From Verrucomicrobiota bacterium (GTDB lineage: Bacteria > Verrucomicrobiota > Verrucomicrobiia > Chthoniobacterales > JAFAMB01), in NCBI GenBank assembly GCA_019247695.1, contig JAFBAP010000187.1, positions 1 to 55,130 on the forward strand: a stretch of DNA of 55,130 nt, in the 5' to 3' direction. This document shows positions 32,687 through 40,871 of this stretch, in pieces; the stretch's first letter is position 1, and every line of letters begins with the position of its first letter. The notes beneath the pieces were generated by a model, which made no database searches, was not told the DNA's origin, and was given only the letters and a program-made list of their open reading frames with translations. A program made the position numbers and the translations under genes.

Positions 32687-33757
32687 ATGAATCCGCCGGC
32701 TTCGGGTGATCAGCTGCCCCGGCGTGGCCGCGGTGCGCCCGGCAACCCGGCCAACCGCTTTGAACGGTCTCACTACGAGGCCGACGAGTTCTGCGAACCG
32801 GCAGACCAACCCTCTGCCATGCCCACGCACCTTTACCCTGATGACGCGCAATCGATCATCGCGTACAACGAAAGCCCGGACGTCGGCTTCGCCGCGAGCG
32901 TAAATCCGTATCGCGGGTGCGAACACGGCTGCATTTATTGTTATGCCCGGCCAACCCACGAATTCCTCGGGTGCTCCGCCGGCCTGGATTTCGAGACCAA
33001 GCTTTTCGTCAAGTACCGGGCGGCAGAACTACTGACTCGGGAGCTGAATGCGCCCGGTTGGCAGCCGCAAACGCTCACGATGAGCGGGGTCACCGACTGC
33101 TACCAACCGGTTGAAGCGAGGCTGAAGATCACGCGGGCATGCCTCGAGGTGCTGGCGGAATTTCGCAACCCGGTATTCATCGTGACCAAGAGCCGGCTGG
33201 TAACGAGGGACATCGACCTTCTGGCCGAACTCGCCGGGTTCGGGGCGGCGGGCGTTTCGATCTCGATCACCACGCTCGACCCGGCGCTCGCGCGGACCAT
33301 GGAGCCGCGGGCAGCGTCACCCGGCGCGCGCCTGGAAGCCATCGAACGCCTCCGGGCAGCCGGGGTGCCGGCGGGCGTCAACTTCGCGCCGGTCATTCCG
33401 GGCTTGAACGACCATGAAGCGCCGGCTTTGCTCAGCGCTGCCGCCCGGGCCGGCGCGCAGTTCGCCGGTATGACGATGATCCGGCTGCCGTTGGCGGTAG
33501 CCCCGCTGTTTACTGAATGGCTGGAACGGCATTACCCGGATCGGAAAGAAAAAATCCTTGGCCGGATCCGCTCCATGCGCGACGGCAAACTCAACTCGAC
33601 CCGGTTCGGCGACCGGATGCGCGGGCACGGACCGGTGGCGGAACAAATCCGGCAATTATTCAAGGTCAGCTGCCGGCGGGCAGGCCTGACGCGCATCTCG
33701 GATCTCAGCACCGCCGCGTTCCGGCGCAGCGACCGTGGCCAATTGGAACTCTGGTAA
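32687..33757 (+). CDS. PA0069-type radical SAM protein
   Basis: 356-residue radical SAM enzyme of the PA0069 family, related to spore photoproduct lyase. The cluster motif is C78-EHG-C82-IY-C85 in NPYRGCEHGCIYCYARPTHE. LTMSGVTDCYQPVEARLKIT, IVTKSRLVTRDIDLL, ISITTLDPALARTMEPR and NFAPVIPGLNDHE are family blocks. The reaction is unknown; proteins of this group are often described as possible DNA-repair factors because of the lyase similarity. It ends with TGGTAACACCG, so the TAA stop is the first part of the repeat block that follows. Confidence 0.9.
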   Translation: MNPPASGDQLPRRGRGAPGNPANRFERSHYEADEFCEPADQPSAMPTHLYPDDAQSIIAYNESPDVGFAASVNPYRGCEHGCIYCYARPTHEFLGCSAGLDFETKLFVKYRAAELLTRELNAPGWQPQTLTMSGVTDCYQPVEARLKITRACLEVLAEFRNPVFIVTKSRLVTRDIDLLAELAGFGAAGVSISITTLDPALARTMEPRAASPGARLEAIERLRAAGVPAGVNFAPVIPGLNDHEAPALLSAAARAGAQFAGMTMIRLPLAVAPLFTEWLERHYPDRKEKILGRIRSMRDGKLNSTRFGDRMRGHGPVAEQIRQLFKVSCRRAGLTRISDLSTAAFRRSDRGQLELW

Positions 33758-33760
33758 CAC

Positions 33761-34004
33761 CGTCACACGGTCACACGGCGGCCACAGCGATTTGGCGGGC
33801 ACAACGTAAGAGTTCACACGGCGAACACGGCGAGCCACGGCGACCACGGCGGGAAGAGGGGGGAAAGAGTTTGGAGTTCGGAGTTCGGGGTTCGGAGCTC
33901 GGAGGCGTCGTAGAACCACGTCCGATCTCCCCGGAGGGTCACGTTCACACGGTGCGAAGACCGAATCATCCGCAGAACACGCAGAGAACGCAGAAAAAGA
34001 TCCA
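33761..34004 (+). repeat. Composite dispersed element, copy F, interrupted by heptamers
   Basis: 33761-33853 is the GTCACACGG/GCGGGCACAACGTAAGAG/CACGGCGAACACGGCG part. 33964-34000 is AATCATCCGCAGAACACGCA with the GCAGAAAAAG tail. Between them are TTTGGAGTTCGGAGTTCGGG heptamers (33870-33904) and about 55 bp of other sequence. Block order and orientation match the copy at 54782-54940, where the two parts are adjacent. This reads as one element split by a later heptamer insertion. Confidence 0.8.
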
Positions 34005-34046
34005 CGAAACCGGAGCTTGACACCGGCAACTCGCCCCCATGCTGCC

Positions 34047-34154
34047 GCTCCGAACTCCGAACTCCGAACTCCGAACTCCGAACTCCGAACTCCGAACTCC
34101 GAACTCCGAACTCCGAACTCCGAACTCCGAACTCCGAACTCCGAACTCCGAACG
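34047..34154 (+). repeat. (GAACTCC)14 heptamer array
   Basis: Fourteen perfect GAACTCC units (34052-34149) with degenerate ends. The left flank CCCCCAT-CTGCCGCTCC is shared, with one difference, by the array at 55002. GAACTCC has no stop codon in any of the six frames, so long repetitive ORFs appear here that are not genes. Confidence 0.97.
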
Positions 34155-34186
34155 CTTTCCCCTTCTTCCTCTTCCTCTTCGTCTTC

Positions 34187-34345
34187 CCGCCGTGGTCGCC
34201 GCGGCCCGCCGTGTTCGCCGTGTGAACTCTTCCGTTGTGCCCGCCCTCCTCACTGTGCCCGCCCTCCTCACTGTGCCCGCCCTCCTAACTGTGCCCCCCG
34301 TGTTACCGTGTGAACGCAGTCGTTGTGCCCGCCGTGTAACCGGCA
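34187..34345 (-). repeat. Composite element copy G (inverted) with an 18-bp triplication
   Basis: Minus-orientation GCCGTGGTCGCC...GCCGTGTTCGCCGTGTGAAC block, followed by three tandem 18-bp units GTGCCCGCCCTCCTCACT at 34237, 34255 and 34273 (the last with one change), then GTGTAACCGG. With copy F it forms an inverted pair flanking the (GAACTCC)14 array. Confidence 0.85.
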
Positions 34346-34364
34346 CTCGGCACCCGGCACTCTC

Positions 34365-34407
34365 CATTTGTGGCATTTTTCGGCTTGTGGCATTCATTTG
34401 TGGCATT
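34365..34407 (-). repeat. AATGCCACAAATG-type repeat at a stop codon
   Basis: Three CATTTGTGGCATT / CTTGTGGCATT units. Read on the minus strand they begin 2 nt after the TAG stop of the membrane protein gene (34410-34412), just as at ilvD. A short GGCACTC/GGCACCC heptamer remnant lies on the other side (34343-34362). Confidence 0.8.
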
Positions 34408-34409
34408 CT

Positions 34410-35087
34410 CTAGGGCCCGCCGCGAAGTGTGAGGTACACCTGGTCCTGTTCGATGCGAAATCCCTCGAGTCGGGCAAGCAGGAGGTCGCCTGCCGGCAGG
34501 CGGGCGCGAATTCCCCGTTTGATGCCGTTGGCAATGGTTTCGCGGTAACTCTGGCCGGTGAACAGCCATGCGAGGCGCCGTCCGTTGCCTTCGAGGTCAA
34601 AATTCTTTACCGTCAGTTCCCGGTTCTCCACGGCAAAGCGGGCGGCGATCCGGCCATCGAAGAATCGTTGGCTGATTCCAGGCAAGAACGGCACGTCGCG
34701 CATGAACGCCAGGGGCACGCTGAGTTCGCCGACGAGCCAGTCCTGTTCGATTCTCAAGCGGAGGTGTTTCGCCAGGTCGGCATTGGTGCCGCCGGCCCAG
34801 AGCCATGCGTTGAGATCGGCGGCCGAGAAGGCGTACTCTTTGGTCCCGTTTTCCTGCAGTCCCTGGCGCACCAGCGCCAGTTTGGATTGAAAACTGTTCT
34901 CTTCGGCGGCTGTGGGCGGCGGCCCCAGATCACGCGGTGTGCCGGACGTCATCTGGTAAGCGCCTTCGTAGGTCGACACCGCCCCCCACAACAGTGCGCC
35001 GACGACGAGCACGAGGCCCAGCAAAAGCATCAGGCATCCACCGGTACAAGCGCCCCTTTCCGTCGTGATCTGCCGCGGCAACCTCAT
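34410..35087 (-). CDS. Hypothetical single-span membrane protein in the rhamnose operon
   Basis: 225-residue protein, not recognised. One membrane segment at about 18-38 (LMLLLGLVLVVGALLWGAVS) leaves about 185 residues probably in the periplasm. These contain KEYAFSAADLNAWLW, FLPGISQRFFDGRIAARFAV and NFDLEGNGRRLAWLF, and resemble short lipid-binding or AsmA-like beta structure, though no family was identified. Its start overlaps the rfbD stop by 4 nt (ATGA), so it is the last gene of the rfbB-rfbD transcript and may relate to cell-surface polysaccharide. Confidence 0.75.
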   Translation of the reverse strand: MRLPRQITTERGACTGGCLMLLLGLVLVVGALLWGAVSTYEGAYQMTSGTPRDLGPPPTAAEENSFQSKLALVRQGLQENGTKEYAFSAADLNAWLWAGGTNADLAKHLRLRIEQDWLVGELSVPLAFMRDVPFLPGISQRFFDGRIAARFAVENRELTVKNFDLEGNGRRLAWLFTGQSYRETIANGIKRGIRARLPAGDLLLARLEGFRIEQDQVYLTLRGGP

Positions 35088-35956
35088 GCGGTTTGATAAT
35101 GCCGGTCGACGTACGCGGCCACTGCTTCCTGCCAGGGCCGGGGTTGCACGCCGGCCAACGTCTGGAATTTCTTGGTGGCCATGACGGTATGCACCGGTCG
35201 TAGCGCCTTGAACTGCTTCATCTCAGCCAGGGTGAGCGACGCTACCTCCGTGGTCCTGATCGGTATCCCGAGCCGTCTTGCGGCGGCGAGCGCAACTTCA
35301 CCCCACTCCTTCCAGCTGCAACGGCCGGCGTTGCACAGGTGCAGAATCCCATTTACCGATCGTTCCGGCAGGATCGGGTGCAACCATTGGGCAATGTCCA
35401 GGGTGTAAGACGGCGCGGACCATTTATCGGCGACGGCGGCAACGGCCGCTTCGCTCTGCGCTCGGGCGATCAACTGGTCGATAAAACTCGGACGGTCCGG
35501 GCCAAACACCCACGAGACCCGCACCACCAGGTGGTCCGGGCTGGCTGTAAGAACCGCGAGTTCACCTAGCCGTTTGCTCCGGCCATACCGGTTGACCGGG
35601 TCAGGCGCGTTCTCTTCCGTCAGGGGAGCCGGACTTTTGCCGTCGAACACGTAGTCGGTGCTGACGTGAACCAGACGGGCACGGCGGCGCGCGCAAAACT
35701 CGGCGAGCTCGCCCGCCGCCTCGCCGTTCAACCGTTGCGCCAATCCGGGATTTTGCTCGCACCAGTCGACGCTGGTCGCGGCAGCGCAGTTGAGCATCGT
35801 TTCGAATTCGGGCAAGGCAAGCTGCCCGGCGACCGGAGCGGACAAATTAAGGTCCTCTCGTCCCAGGGCGATGACTTCGTACCCGGAGGCAAACTCTCGG
35901 GCTAACGCGGCGCCGAGCCGGCCGCGCTTGCCGACGATTACGATCCGTTTGGCCAT
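35084..35956 (-). CDS. rfbD: dTDP-4-dehydrorhamnose reductase
   Basis: 290-residue NAD(P)-dependent reductase making dTDP-L-rhamnose, the last step of the pathway for cell-surface sugars. The cofactor site is IVIVGKRGRLGAALARE, with a GxxGxxG variant. VSTDYVFDGKSPAPLTEENA and the catalytic YGRSK (YxxxK) are present, followed by RVSWVFGPDRPSFI. The start at 35956 (MAKRIVIV) overlaps the end of rfbB by 19 nt. The genes for the first and third steps (rfbA, rfbC) are not in the window. Confidence 0.92.
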   Translation of the reverse strand: MAKRIVIVGKRGRLGAALAREFASGYEVIALGREDLNLSAPVAGQLALPEFETMLNCAAATSVDWCEQNPGLAQRLNGEAAGELAEFCARRRARLVHVSTDYVFDGKSPAPLTEENAPDPVNRYGRSKRLGELAVLTASPDHLVVRVSWVFGPDRPSFIDQLIARAQSEAAVAAVADKWSAPSYTLDIAQWLHPILPERSVNGILHLCNAGRCSWKEWGEVALAAARRLGIPIRTTEVASLTLAEMKQFKALRPVHTVMATKKFQTLAGVQPRPWQEAVAAYVDRHYQTA

Positions 35957-36948
35957 GGCCTGCCGGGCGAAACGGTTTGGACGGCTGCGTACCACCAGGG
36001 ACGGCTCTGCTGGTACCAGCGGATGGTTTTGGCAAGCGACGTCTCAAGCCGGTGCAGCGGCTTCCAGCCAAGCTCATCCCGGATCTTGCGCGTTGAAATT
36101 CCATAACGGCGGTCATGCGCGGGCCGATCCGGAACGTGCTGCAGGAGCTTTTCCGAAGCGCCTAACTCGGTCAGGATCGCCCGGATCACGTCCAGGTTCG
36201 CCCGTTCCTCGCCCGAGGCGACGTTGTAAATTTCCCCGGCTCTTCCGTTCATCAACGCCGTGAAGATCGCGCTGCAGTTATCCTCCACGTAGAGCCAGTC
36301 CCGCTGCTGGCGCCCGTCGCCGTAAATCGGGATCATGTGCCCTTCCAATGCCCGCACGATAACCAGCGGGATCAGCTTTTCCGGGTGTTGATAGGGACCG
36401 TAATTGTTCGAACTCCTGGTGATGACAACGTCTTGCCCGAACGTTTTGAAATAGGAAAACACGATCAGGTCGGCCGCTGCCTTGCTAGCGGAGTAGGGCG
36501 AACTCGGGTTCATTCGGCTTTCCTCGGTAAACTCCTCGTGGTCACCGGCGGGGCCGTAAACTTCGTCAGTCGAGACCTGGACGAAGCGTTTGACCCCGTG
36601 GCGCCGTGCCGCGTCCAGCAACACTGCCACCCCGGCCACATTGCTGTGCACAAAATGTTGCGGTGAAGCGATGCTGCGATCCACGTGGCTTTCCGCGGCA
36701 AAGTTGACCACCGCATAAAAACTGTGGGCGCCCAGGATGCGGTCCATAGCTTCGGGATCGGCAACATCGGCGTGCATAAACTCGTAGCGATCCCCGAAGC
36801 GCAGCGGAAGATCCGCCGTCGTGGCCAGCGATCCGGCGTACGTGAGCGCGTCGACGTTGGTAATGAATTCCGGATCGTAATGATCCAGCACGTAACGAAT
36901 GAAATTGCTCCCGATAAACCCACACCCGCCGGTGACGAGCAGACGCAT
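35938..36948 (-). CDS. rfbB: dTDP-glucose 4,6-dehydratase
   Basis: 336-residue short-chain dehydrogenase/reductase family enzyme. The NAD site is LLVTGGCGFIGSNFIRYVLD. AAESHVDRSIASPQHFVHSN, VSTDEVYG and the catalytic YSASKAAAD (YxxxK) are present, as are NNYGPYQHPEKLIPLVI and GDGRQQRDWLYVEDNC. It converts dTDP-glucose to the 4-keto-6-deoxy sugar, the substrate used after epimerisation by RfbD. It is first in an rfbB-rfbD-membrane protein operon. The C-terminal tail (WWYAAVQTVSPGRPWPNG) is a little longer than usual. Confidence 0.95.
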   Translation of the reverse strand: MRLLVTGGCGFIGSNFIRYVLDHYDPEFITNVDALTYAGSLATTADLPLRFGDRYEFMHADVADPEAMDRILGAHSFYAVVNFAAESHVDRSIASPQHFVHSNVAGVAVLLDAARRHGVKRFVQVSTDEVYGPAGDHEEFTEESRMNPSSPYSASKAAADLIVFSYFKTFGQDVVITRSSNNYGPYQHPEKLIPLVIVRALEGHMIPIYGDGRQQRDWLYVEDNCSAIFTALMNGRAGEIYNVASGEERANLDVIRAILTELGASEKLLQHVPDRPAHDRRYGISTRKIRDELGWKPLHRLETSLAKTIRWYQQSRPWWYAAVQTVSPGRPWPNGS

Positions 36949-37109
36949 GCCTCGCCTACTATCACGTTATTATCGGGTTGCAACGATCGCCGCCCGATTT
37001 CCGGGCCGATTCACGGTGTGGCTGGTCACGCGCATAGCTTGGATCTAATGTTTTGAGGTGCAATCCACCGTTTGTAAGCTGCCAGAAGGACCGCAGAGGA
37101 GGCCGTGAA

Positions 37110-37307
37110 ATGGATCCCGAACTGCAGGGCGCAGCGCCCAAGCTTTTAACCGACTACCTTGCCGCCAAAAGACGCCGGCGAAAAACCCGGGCGGCATTGC
37201 CCATGTCGGAAAAGGTGAAAGTGTTAGAAAAACTCCGCGTCCGAAATCAAGAGTTTCGGCAGTCCAGGCACCAGCGCTCAAAGGATAGGCTCCCTGAGCC
37301 CCGCTGA
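37110..37307 (+). CDS. Small conserved hypothetical protein with strong ribosome binding site
   Basis: 65-residue basic protein. The sequence LLTDYLAAKRRRRKTRAALP then SEKVKVLEKLRVRNQEFRQS resembles a group of short proteins (Y..AK..RR..AALP..EK) often seen beside toxin-antitoxin loci, but no partner gene is adjacent here. AGAGGAGG precedes the ATG at 37110 by 7 nt, the clearest Shine-Dalgarno sequence noticed in the window and the reason for this start. It stands alone, flanked by the divergent rfbB and a heptamer repeat. Function unknown. Confidence 0.65.
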   Translation: MDPELQGAAPKLLTDYLAAKRRRRKTRAALPMSEKVKVLEKLRVRNQEFRQSRHQRSKDRLPEPR

Positions 37308-37402
37308 CCTTGGCTGCTCCGATTAACTCATGCAGGTCCTACTTTTGTATCACCGGCTGAGCACCTGAGGTTAGACCGGCCTGAAGACGGAGTCCATCCC
37401 CT

Positions 37403-37437
37403 ACCCGACACCCGACACCCGACACCCGTTCCCGTTA
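37403..37437 (-). repeat. ACCCGAC heptamers running into a stop codon
   Basis: Three perfect ACCCGAC units (37403-37423), then ACCCGTT and CCCGTTACCG. On the minus strand the last unit reads CGGTAACGGG and supplies the TAA stop of the acyltransferase gene. Confidence 0.9.
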
Positions 37438-38097
37438 CCGCATCACCATGCGCTCGACCATCGCCGTCTCGATCCCGGCGCGCGCCCGTTCAAACGCTTG
37501 CTCGGACAAATCAGGCGGCACCGTAACCATCGGGAGCAACGTCACCGTGACCTGCGAAAACGGCTTAGGGATGGCGAAACCGTCCCAGGATTTCAACCGC
37601 CAGTAACGGCTGTACTCGATCAGGAACGGCATCAGCGGGACCCCGGCCCGTTGTGCAAGGAGAAGCGCCCCCGGCTGCAACCGGTACCGGGGACCCCTGG
37701 GGCCGTCCGGCGTAATGCAGATATCATACCGTTCCTCGACCCGCCGCGTGAGGTGGAGCAACGCAGCTGCGCCCCGGCGCGAACTGGAACCCCGAACCGC
37801 GCCCATGCGAAACTGCCGGACGAATTCCGCCAGGTAAGCGCCATCCCGGCTCGGGCTGGTGAGGACGATCAACCCTTTGCGCTTAGGGTATCGGCGCACA
37901 AACAAGGCCGGCATCGCCAGGATCCGGTTATGCCAGATCAGCATGATCACCGGAGTCGGATACGGTCCGCGGAGGAACCCAGCCTCGTCGAGAATGCGGT
38001 AACGAAGGGTGCGGCAAAGCGCCTTCAGCAGCAGCGACGCCAGCCAGACGGCGCCCCTGGCAGAAAAGGACAATTGATGAATGGTCGACGCCGGCAC
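37435..38097 (-). CDS. DUF374 lysophospholipid acyltransferase family protein
   Basis: 220-residue protein of the DUF374 group within the LPLAT acyltransferase superfamily, which adds acyl chains to lipid A or related lipids at the inner membrane. Visible blocks are VIMLIWHNRILAMPALFVRR (conserved His), VLTSPSRDGAYLAEFVRQF, GAVRGSSSRRGAAALLHLTR, the ITPDGPRGPRYRLQPGALLL region and AQRAGVPLMPF. A hydrophobic N-terminal part (VWLASLLLKALC) could anchor it. The exact acceptor is unknown. The stop codon lies inside a heptamer repeat. Confidence 0.88.
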   Translation of the reverse strand: MPASTIHQLSFSARGAVWLASLLLKALCRTLRYRILDEAGFLRGPYPTPVIMLIWHNRILAMPALFVRRYPKRKGLIVLTSPSRDGAYLAEFVRQFRMGAVRGSSSRRGAAALLHLTRRVEERYDICITPDGPRGPRYRLQPGALLLAQRAGVPLMPFLIEYSRYWRLKSWDGFAIPKPFSQVTVTLLPMVTVPPDLSEQAFERARAGIETAMVERMVMR

Positions 38098-38171
38098 GCC
38101 TGCATATCGGCGGCAGCGGCTTTGCCGTCAAACGCTTCGGCCGGCGCGGCGGCTATGAACCGCGTCGTCAG

Positions 38172-38663
38172 TCAGATCGCCACCTCGTCGGTGCCGGAAC
38201 GTTCGCGCTCGAGTCGCAACACCGCGTCGGTCATCCAACAGCCCCGGCATTCGGCGCTCTGTTGCTTCGAAAGCAGAAACAGGTAATAGACCTCGTGTCC
38301 GCTTGCTGAGACGATCTGCACCAGCACCTTGGCCTGATCGCCTTCTACCTGGGTATCGGTCACCGTCCCGGAGATCGAATTGAGCAGCGGCGAGTAAGGC
38401 GGGCTTCGCACGATCGTGGTAAAATGAGCCAGGGGGCCGGTGACCAACCGGTTGGAGGGTGACGCGAATCGAAAGGACCGCTCAATCCCGGCGTCAGGAC
38501 TCGGAATATCGTTGCGGCGTAAGGCATCGATCTGGACCTGCACCACTTCCTCGGGCGTCAGGGACGGGCTTGGTTGCAGATCCTGGGCCGAGGACGAACC
38601 CGCCCAGAGTACGAATGCGAAGGCAAGCGCAAACCGGATGCAGCGCTGCCGCGAAACGTTCAT
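38172..38663 (-). CDS. Secreted DUF4864-like protein
   Basis: 163-residue protein with a signal peptide (residues about 1-27; FALAFAFVLWAGSSSAQ). The body VVQVQIDALRRNDIPSPDAG, FRFASPSNRLVTGPLAHFTT and IVRSPPYSPLLN resembles DUF4864, an uncharacterised NTF2-like family, although the match is judged by eye only. The start at 38663 (MNVSRQRC) gives the better signal peptide; 38684 is an alternative. It is divergent from pstS. Location probably periplasmic, function unknown. Confidence 0.7.
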   Translation of the reverse strand: MNVSRQRCIRFALAFAFVLWAGSSSAQDLQPSPSLTPEEVVQVQIDALRRNDIPSPDAGIERSFRFASPSNRLVTGPLAHFTTIVRSPPYSPLLNSISGTVTDTQVEGDQAKVLVQIVSASGHEVYYLFLLSKQQSAECRGCWMTDAVLRLERERSGTDEVAI

Positions 38664-38800
38664 CGAAGAAAGTTCGCACCCCAAAGTGCACCAGATGCAC
38701 CCTCCGGGCGTAAAAAGCCGCAGGAGTGACGGAAATGTAACAAACTTCGGTTTGCCGCAAAACGCATCTTCGACAATCGAAATGGGGTCCGGGTCCCGTT

Positions 38801-39823
38801 ATGAGAAAACTCGCGTTACGCATCCTACTACTGTTGTCCGTCCTGCCGGTTTCGCTCGTTGCCACTTCAGGGTTTGCGGCAACCCAGCTCCAAGGCGCCG
38901 GGGCGACCTTTCCCGCTCCGCTTTACCAGCGTTGGATTGCTGAATTCACAAAGGCCCACTCAGGGATTCAGATCAATTATCAAGGGATCGGCAGCGGCGC
39001 CGGGATCAAGCAATTCACCCAGGGGCTGGTAACCTTCGGTGCGAGCGACGCCGCCATGACCGACGAAGAGATCGCGAAGGTTAAACCGGGCGTGGTGCTG
39101 ATCCCGGCCACGGCCGGCAGCATCGTGCTCGCGTATAATCTGCCCGAGGTCAACGATCTGAAACTATCCCGAGAGGCTTACGCAGGGATCTTTCTGGGCA
39201 AAGTGACCAAGTGGAACGATCCGTCGATCGCCAAGGCAAACCCCGGCGTCAAGCTGCCGGATCTCCCGATCTCGGCCTGCGAACGATCCGACGGCAGCGG
39301 TACGACGTTTGTTTTTACCCAGCACCTCAGCGCCGTCAGCCCGGAATTTCAGGATAAAGTGGGCAAAGGCACCACCGTCACCTGGCCGGTAGGCGTTGCC
39401 GGCAAAGGAAACGACGGCGTTACCGCGCTGATCAAGCAATCCCCCGGGGCCATCGGCTACGTCGAGTACGGGTACGCGGTGATCAACAGACTGAAGTTTG
39501 CCGCCCTCGAGAACAAGTCCGGCAATTACGTCAAAGCCACGCCCGAATCCGGCGCGGCCACGCTGGCGGAGGCGCAATTCCCGCCCAACCTGCTGCGCGC
39601 CTGGGTCCCGGATCCGGCCGGCAAAGACGCCTACCCGATCGCCACCTTTACGTGGTTGCTGCTGTATAAGACGTACGCCGACCAAACCAAGTGGAACACG
39701 CTTAAGTCGTTCGTAAACTTCGGGCTGGCCGATGGTCAGAAGTTCTCGGAGGGCCTGGGCTACATCCCTTTGCCGAAAGCGGTTGCCGATAAAAGCCTGG
39801 AGGCATTGAACGAGGTCAAATAG
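38801..39823 (+). CDS. pstS: Phosphate ABC transporter substrate-binding protein
   Basis: 340-residue periplasmic phosphate receptor. The signal peptide spans residues 1-26, with cleavage after SGFA before ATQLQGAGATFPAPLYQRW. Phosphate-site motifs are QGIGSGAGIKQF, FGASDAAMTD, CERSDGSGTTFVFTQHL and GAIGYVEYGYA. It feeds the PstCA channel encoded next. No sequence close to the enterobacterial Pho box was found in the 137-bp upstream region. Its first position in the operon suggests phosphate-starvation control, which is inference. Confidence 0.95.
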   Translation: MRKLALRILLLLSVLPVSLVATSGFAATQLQGAGATFPAPLYQRWIAEFTKAHSGIQINYQGIGSGAGIKQFTQGLVTFGASDAAMTDEEIAKVKPGVVLIPATAGSIVLAYNLPEVNDLKLSREAYAGIFLGKVTKWNDPSIAKANPGVKLPDLPISACERSDGSGTTFVFTQHLSAVSPEFQDKVGKGTTVTWPVGVAGKGNDGVTALIKQSPGAIGYVEYGYAVINRLKFAALENKSGNYVKATPESGAATLAEAQFPPNLLRAWVPDPAGKDAYPIATFTWLLLYKTYADQTKWNTLKSFVNFGLADGQKFSEGLGYIPLPKAVADKSLEALNEVK

Positions 39824-39867
39824 CGATAGCAGCCGTTTCCTGAGCCGAAAAAATCGGGCGCACCCGT

Positions 39868-40827
39868 ATGGCTGAAAACCAAAAAGCATCTTCTTCCACC
39901 GGCCCGTTTCGGAAGCGAGGTTTGCAGCTCGACCCGTTCCTGGTCATTTGCTGGGCTGCTTCGGCCGCGACGGTAGGAACCCTGATCTGGATCGTCGCGG
40001 GCATCCTGGTTCAGGCCTGGCCGGCCATGCAGAAAGCCGGCCTGGCTTTTTTTACCCAGGCGGTTTGGAACCCGAACCGCCAGCAGTTCGGGGCCTTCCC
40101 GTTTTTGTTCGGGACGGCCCTGAGTTCCACCATTGCCTTGGTGATCGCGCTGCCGCTGGGTGTGGCGATCGCCGTGTTCCTGAGTGAGAATTTCCTGCCT
40201 TCGGCCGTGCGGCAATCGATCCGGTTTGTCGTGGAAATGCTCGCCGCGATCCCGAGCGTGGTTTACGGCTTGTGGGGCATCGCGGTGGTTATCCCGCTCG
40301 TGGAACGCTGGGGCGGATTGCTCAGCGCGAAACTCGGCTTTATTCCTGCCTTCAAAGGGCCCGTCTACGGAAACAGCATGCTCACGGCGAGCCTGGTCCT
40401 CGCCTTGATGGTCCTGCCCACCATCACCGCAATCTCCCGAACCGCCCTCGTCGCCGTACCCAGGACGTTGCGCGAAGGTTCCTACGCCATCGGCGCCACG
40501 CGCTGGGAAACGATTTTCAGGATTCTGCTGCCGACCGCCTCGCCCGGCATTGTGGCGGCGACGATTCTTGGTTTCGGCCGCGCGATGGGCGAGACGATGG
40601 CCGTGGCCATGCTCATCGGCAACAGCCCGCGCTTGTCCTGGTCACTCCTGTCACCGGCGGGCACCCTGGCCAGCCTGCTTGCCAACCAATTCCCTGAAGC
40701 ATCCGGCATCCAGGTAAGCGCGCTGATGTACGCCGCATTCTCGCTCGTGCTGCTTACTCTCCTGGTGAACATGGCCGGCGAGTTTATTCTTCGCCAGACC
40801 CAAAAAGCTACCGCCGGTTTGCGCTAA
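39868..40827 (+). CDS. pstC: Phosphate ABC transporter permease PstC
   Basis: 319-residue inner-membrane protein with about six membrane segments. Family blocks include LGVAIAVFLSENFLP, EMLAAIPSVVYGLWGIAVVI and the EAA-type loop that contacts the ATPase (TLREGSYAIGATRWETIFRI), then AMGETMAVAMLIGN. The N-terminal 30 residues are polar and poorly conserved. It pairs with PstA to form the phosphate channel. It lies 44 nt after pstS and 44 nt before pstA. Confidence 0.95.
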   Translation: MAENQKASSSTGPFRKRGLQLDPFLVICWAASAATVGTLIWIVAGILVQAWPAMQKAGLAFFTQAVWNPNRQQFGAFPFLFGTALSSTIALVIALPLGVAIAVFLSENFLPSAVRQSIRFVVEMLAAIPSVVYGLWGIAVVIPLVERWGGLLSAKLGFIPAFKGPVYGNSMLTASLVLALMVLPTITAISRTALVAVPRTLREGSYAIGATRWETIFRILLPTASPGIVAATILGFGRAMGETMAVAMLIGNSPRLSWSLLSPAGTLASLLANQFPEASGIQVSALMYAAFSLVLLTLLVNMAGEFILRQTQKATAGLR

Positions 40828-40871
40828 CGTCACGCCTCCGCCCCCCCGCCTTCAAGCAAGGTTACCTCCCT

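Noticed and set aside
34047-34345. CRISPR-like array
   Set aside because: Units are contiguous 7-bp or 18-bp tandem repeats without spacers, and no cas genes are present.
34017-34413. Long ORFs of 98-146 residues reading ELRTPNS or SSEFGVR repeats
   Set aside because: GAACTCC has no stop codon in any frame, so the ORFs are a by-product of the array; no start site or conserved sequence supports them.
38664-38800. Pho box upstream of pstS
   Set aside because: No two direct CTGTCAT-like repeats with the correct spacing were found.
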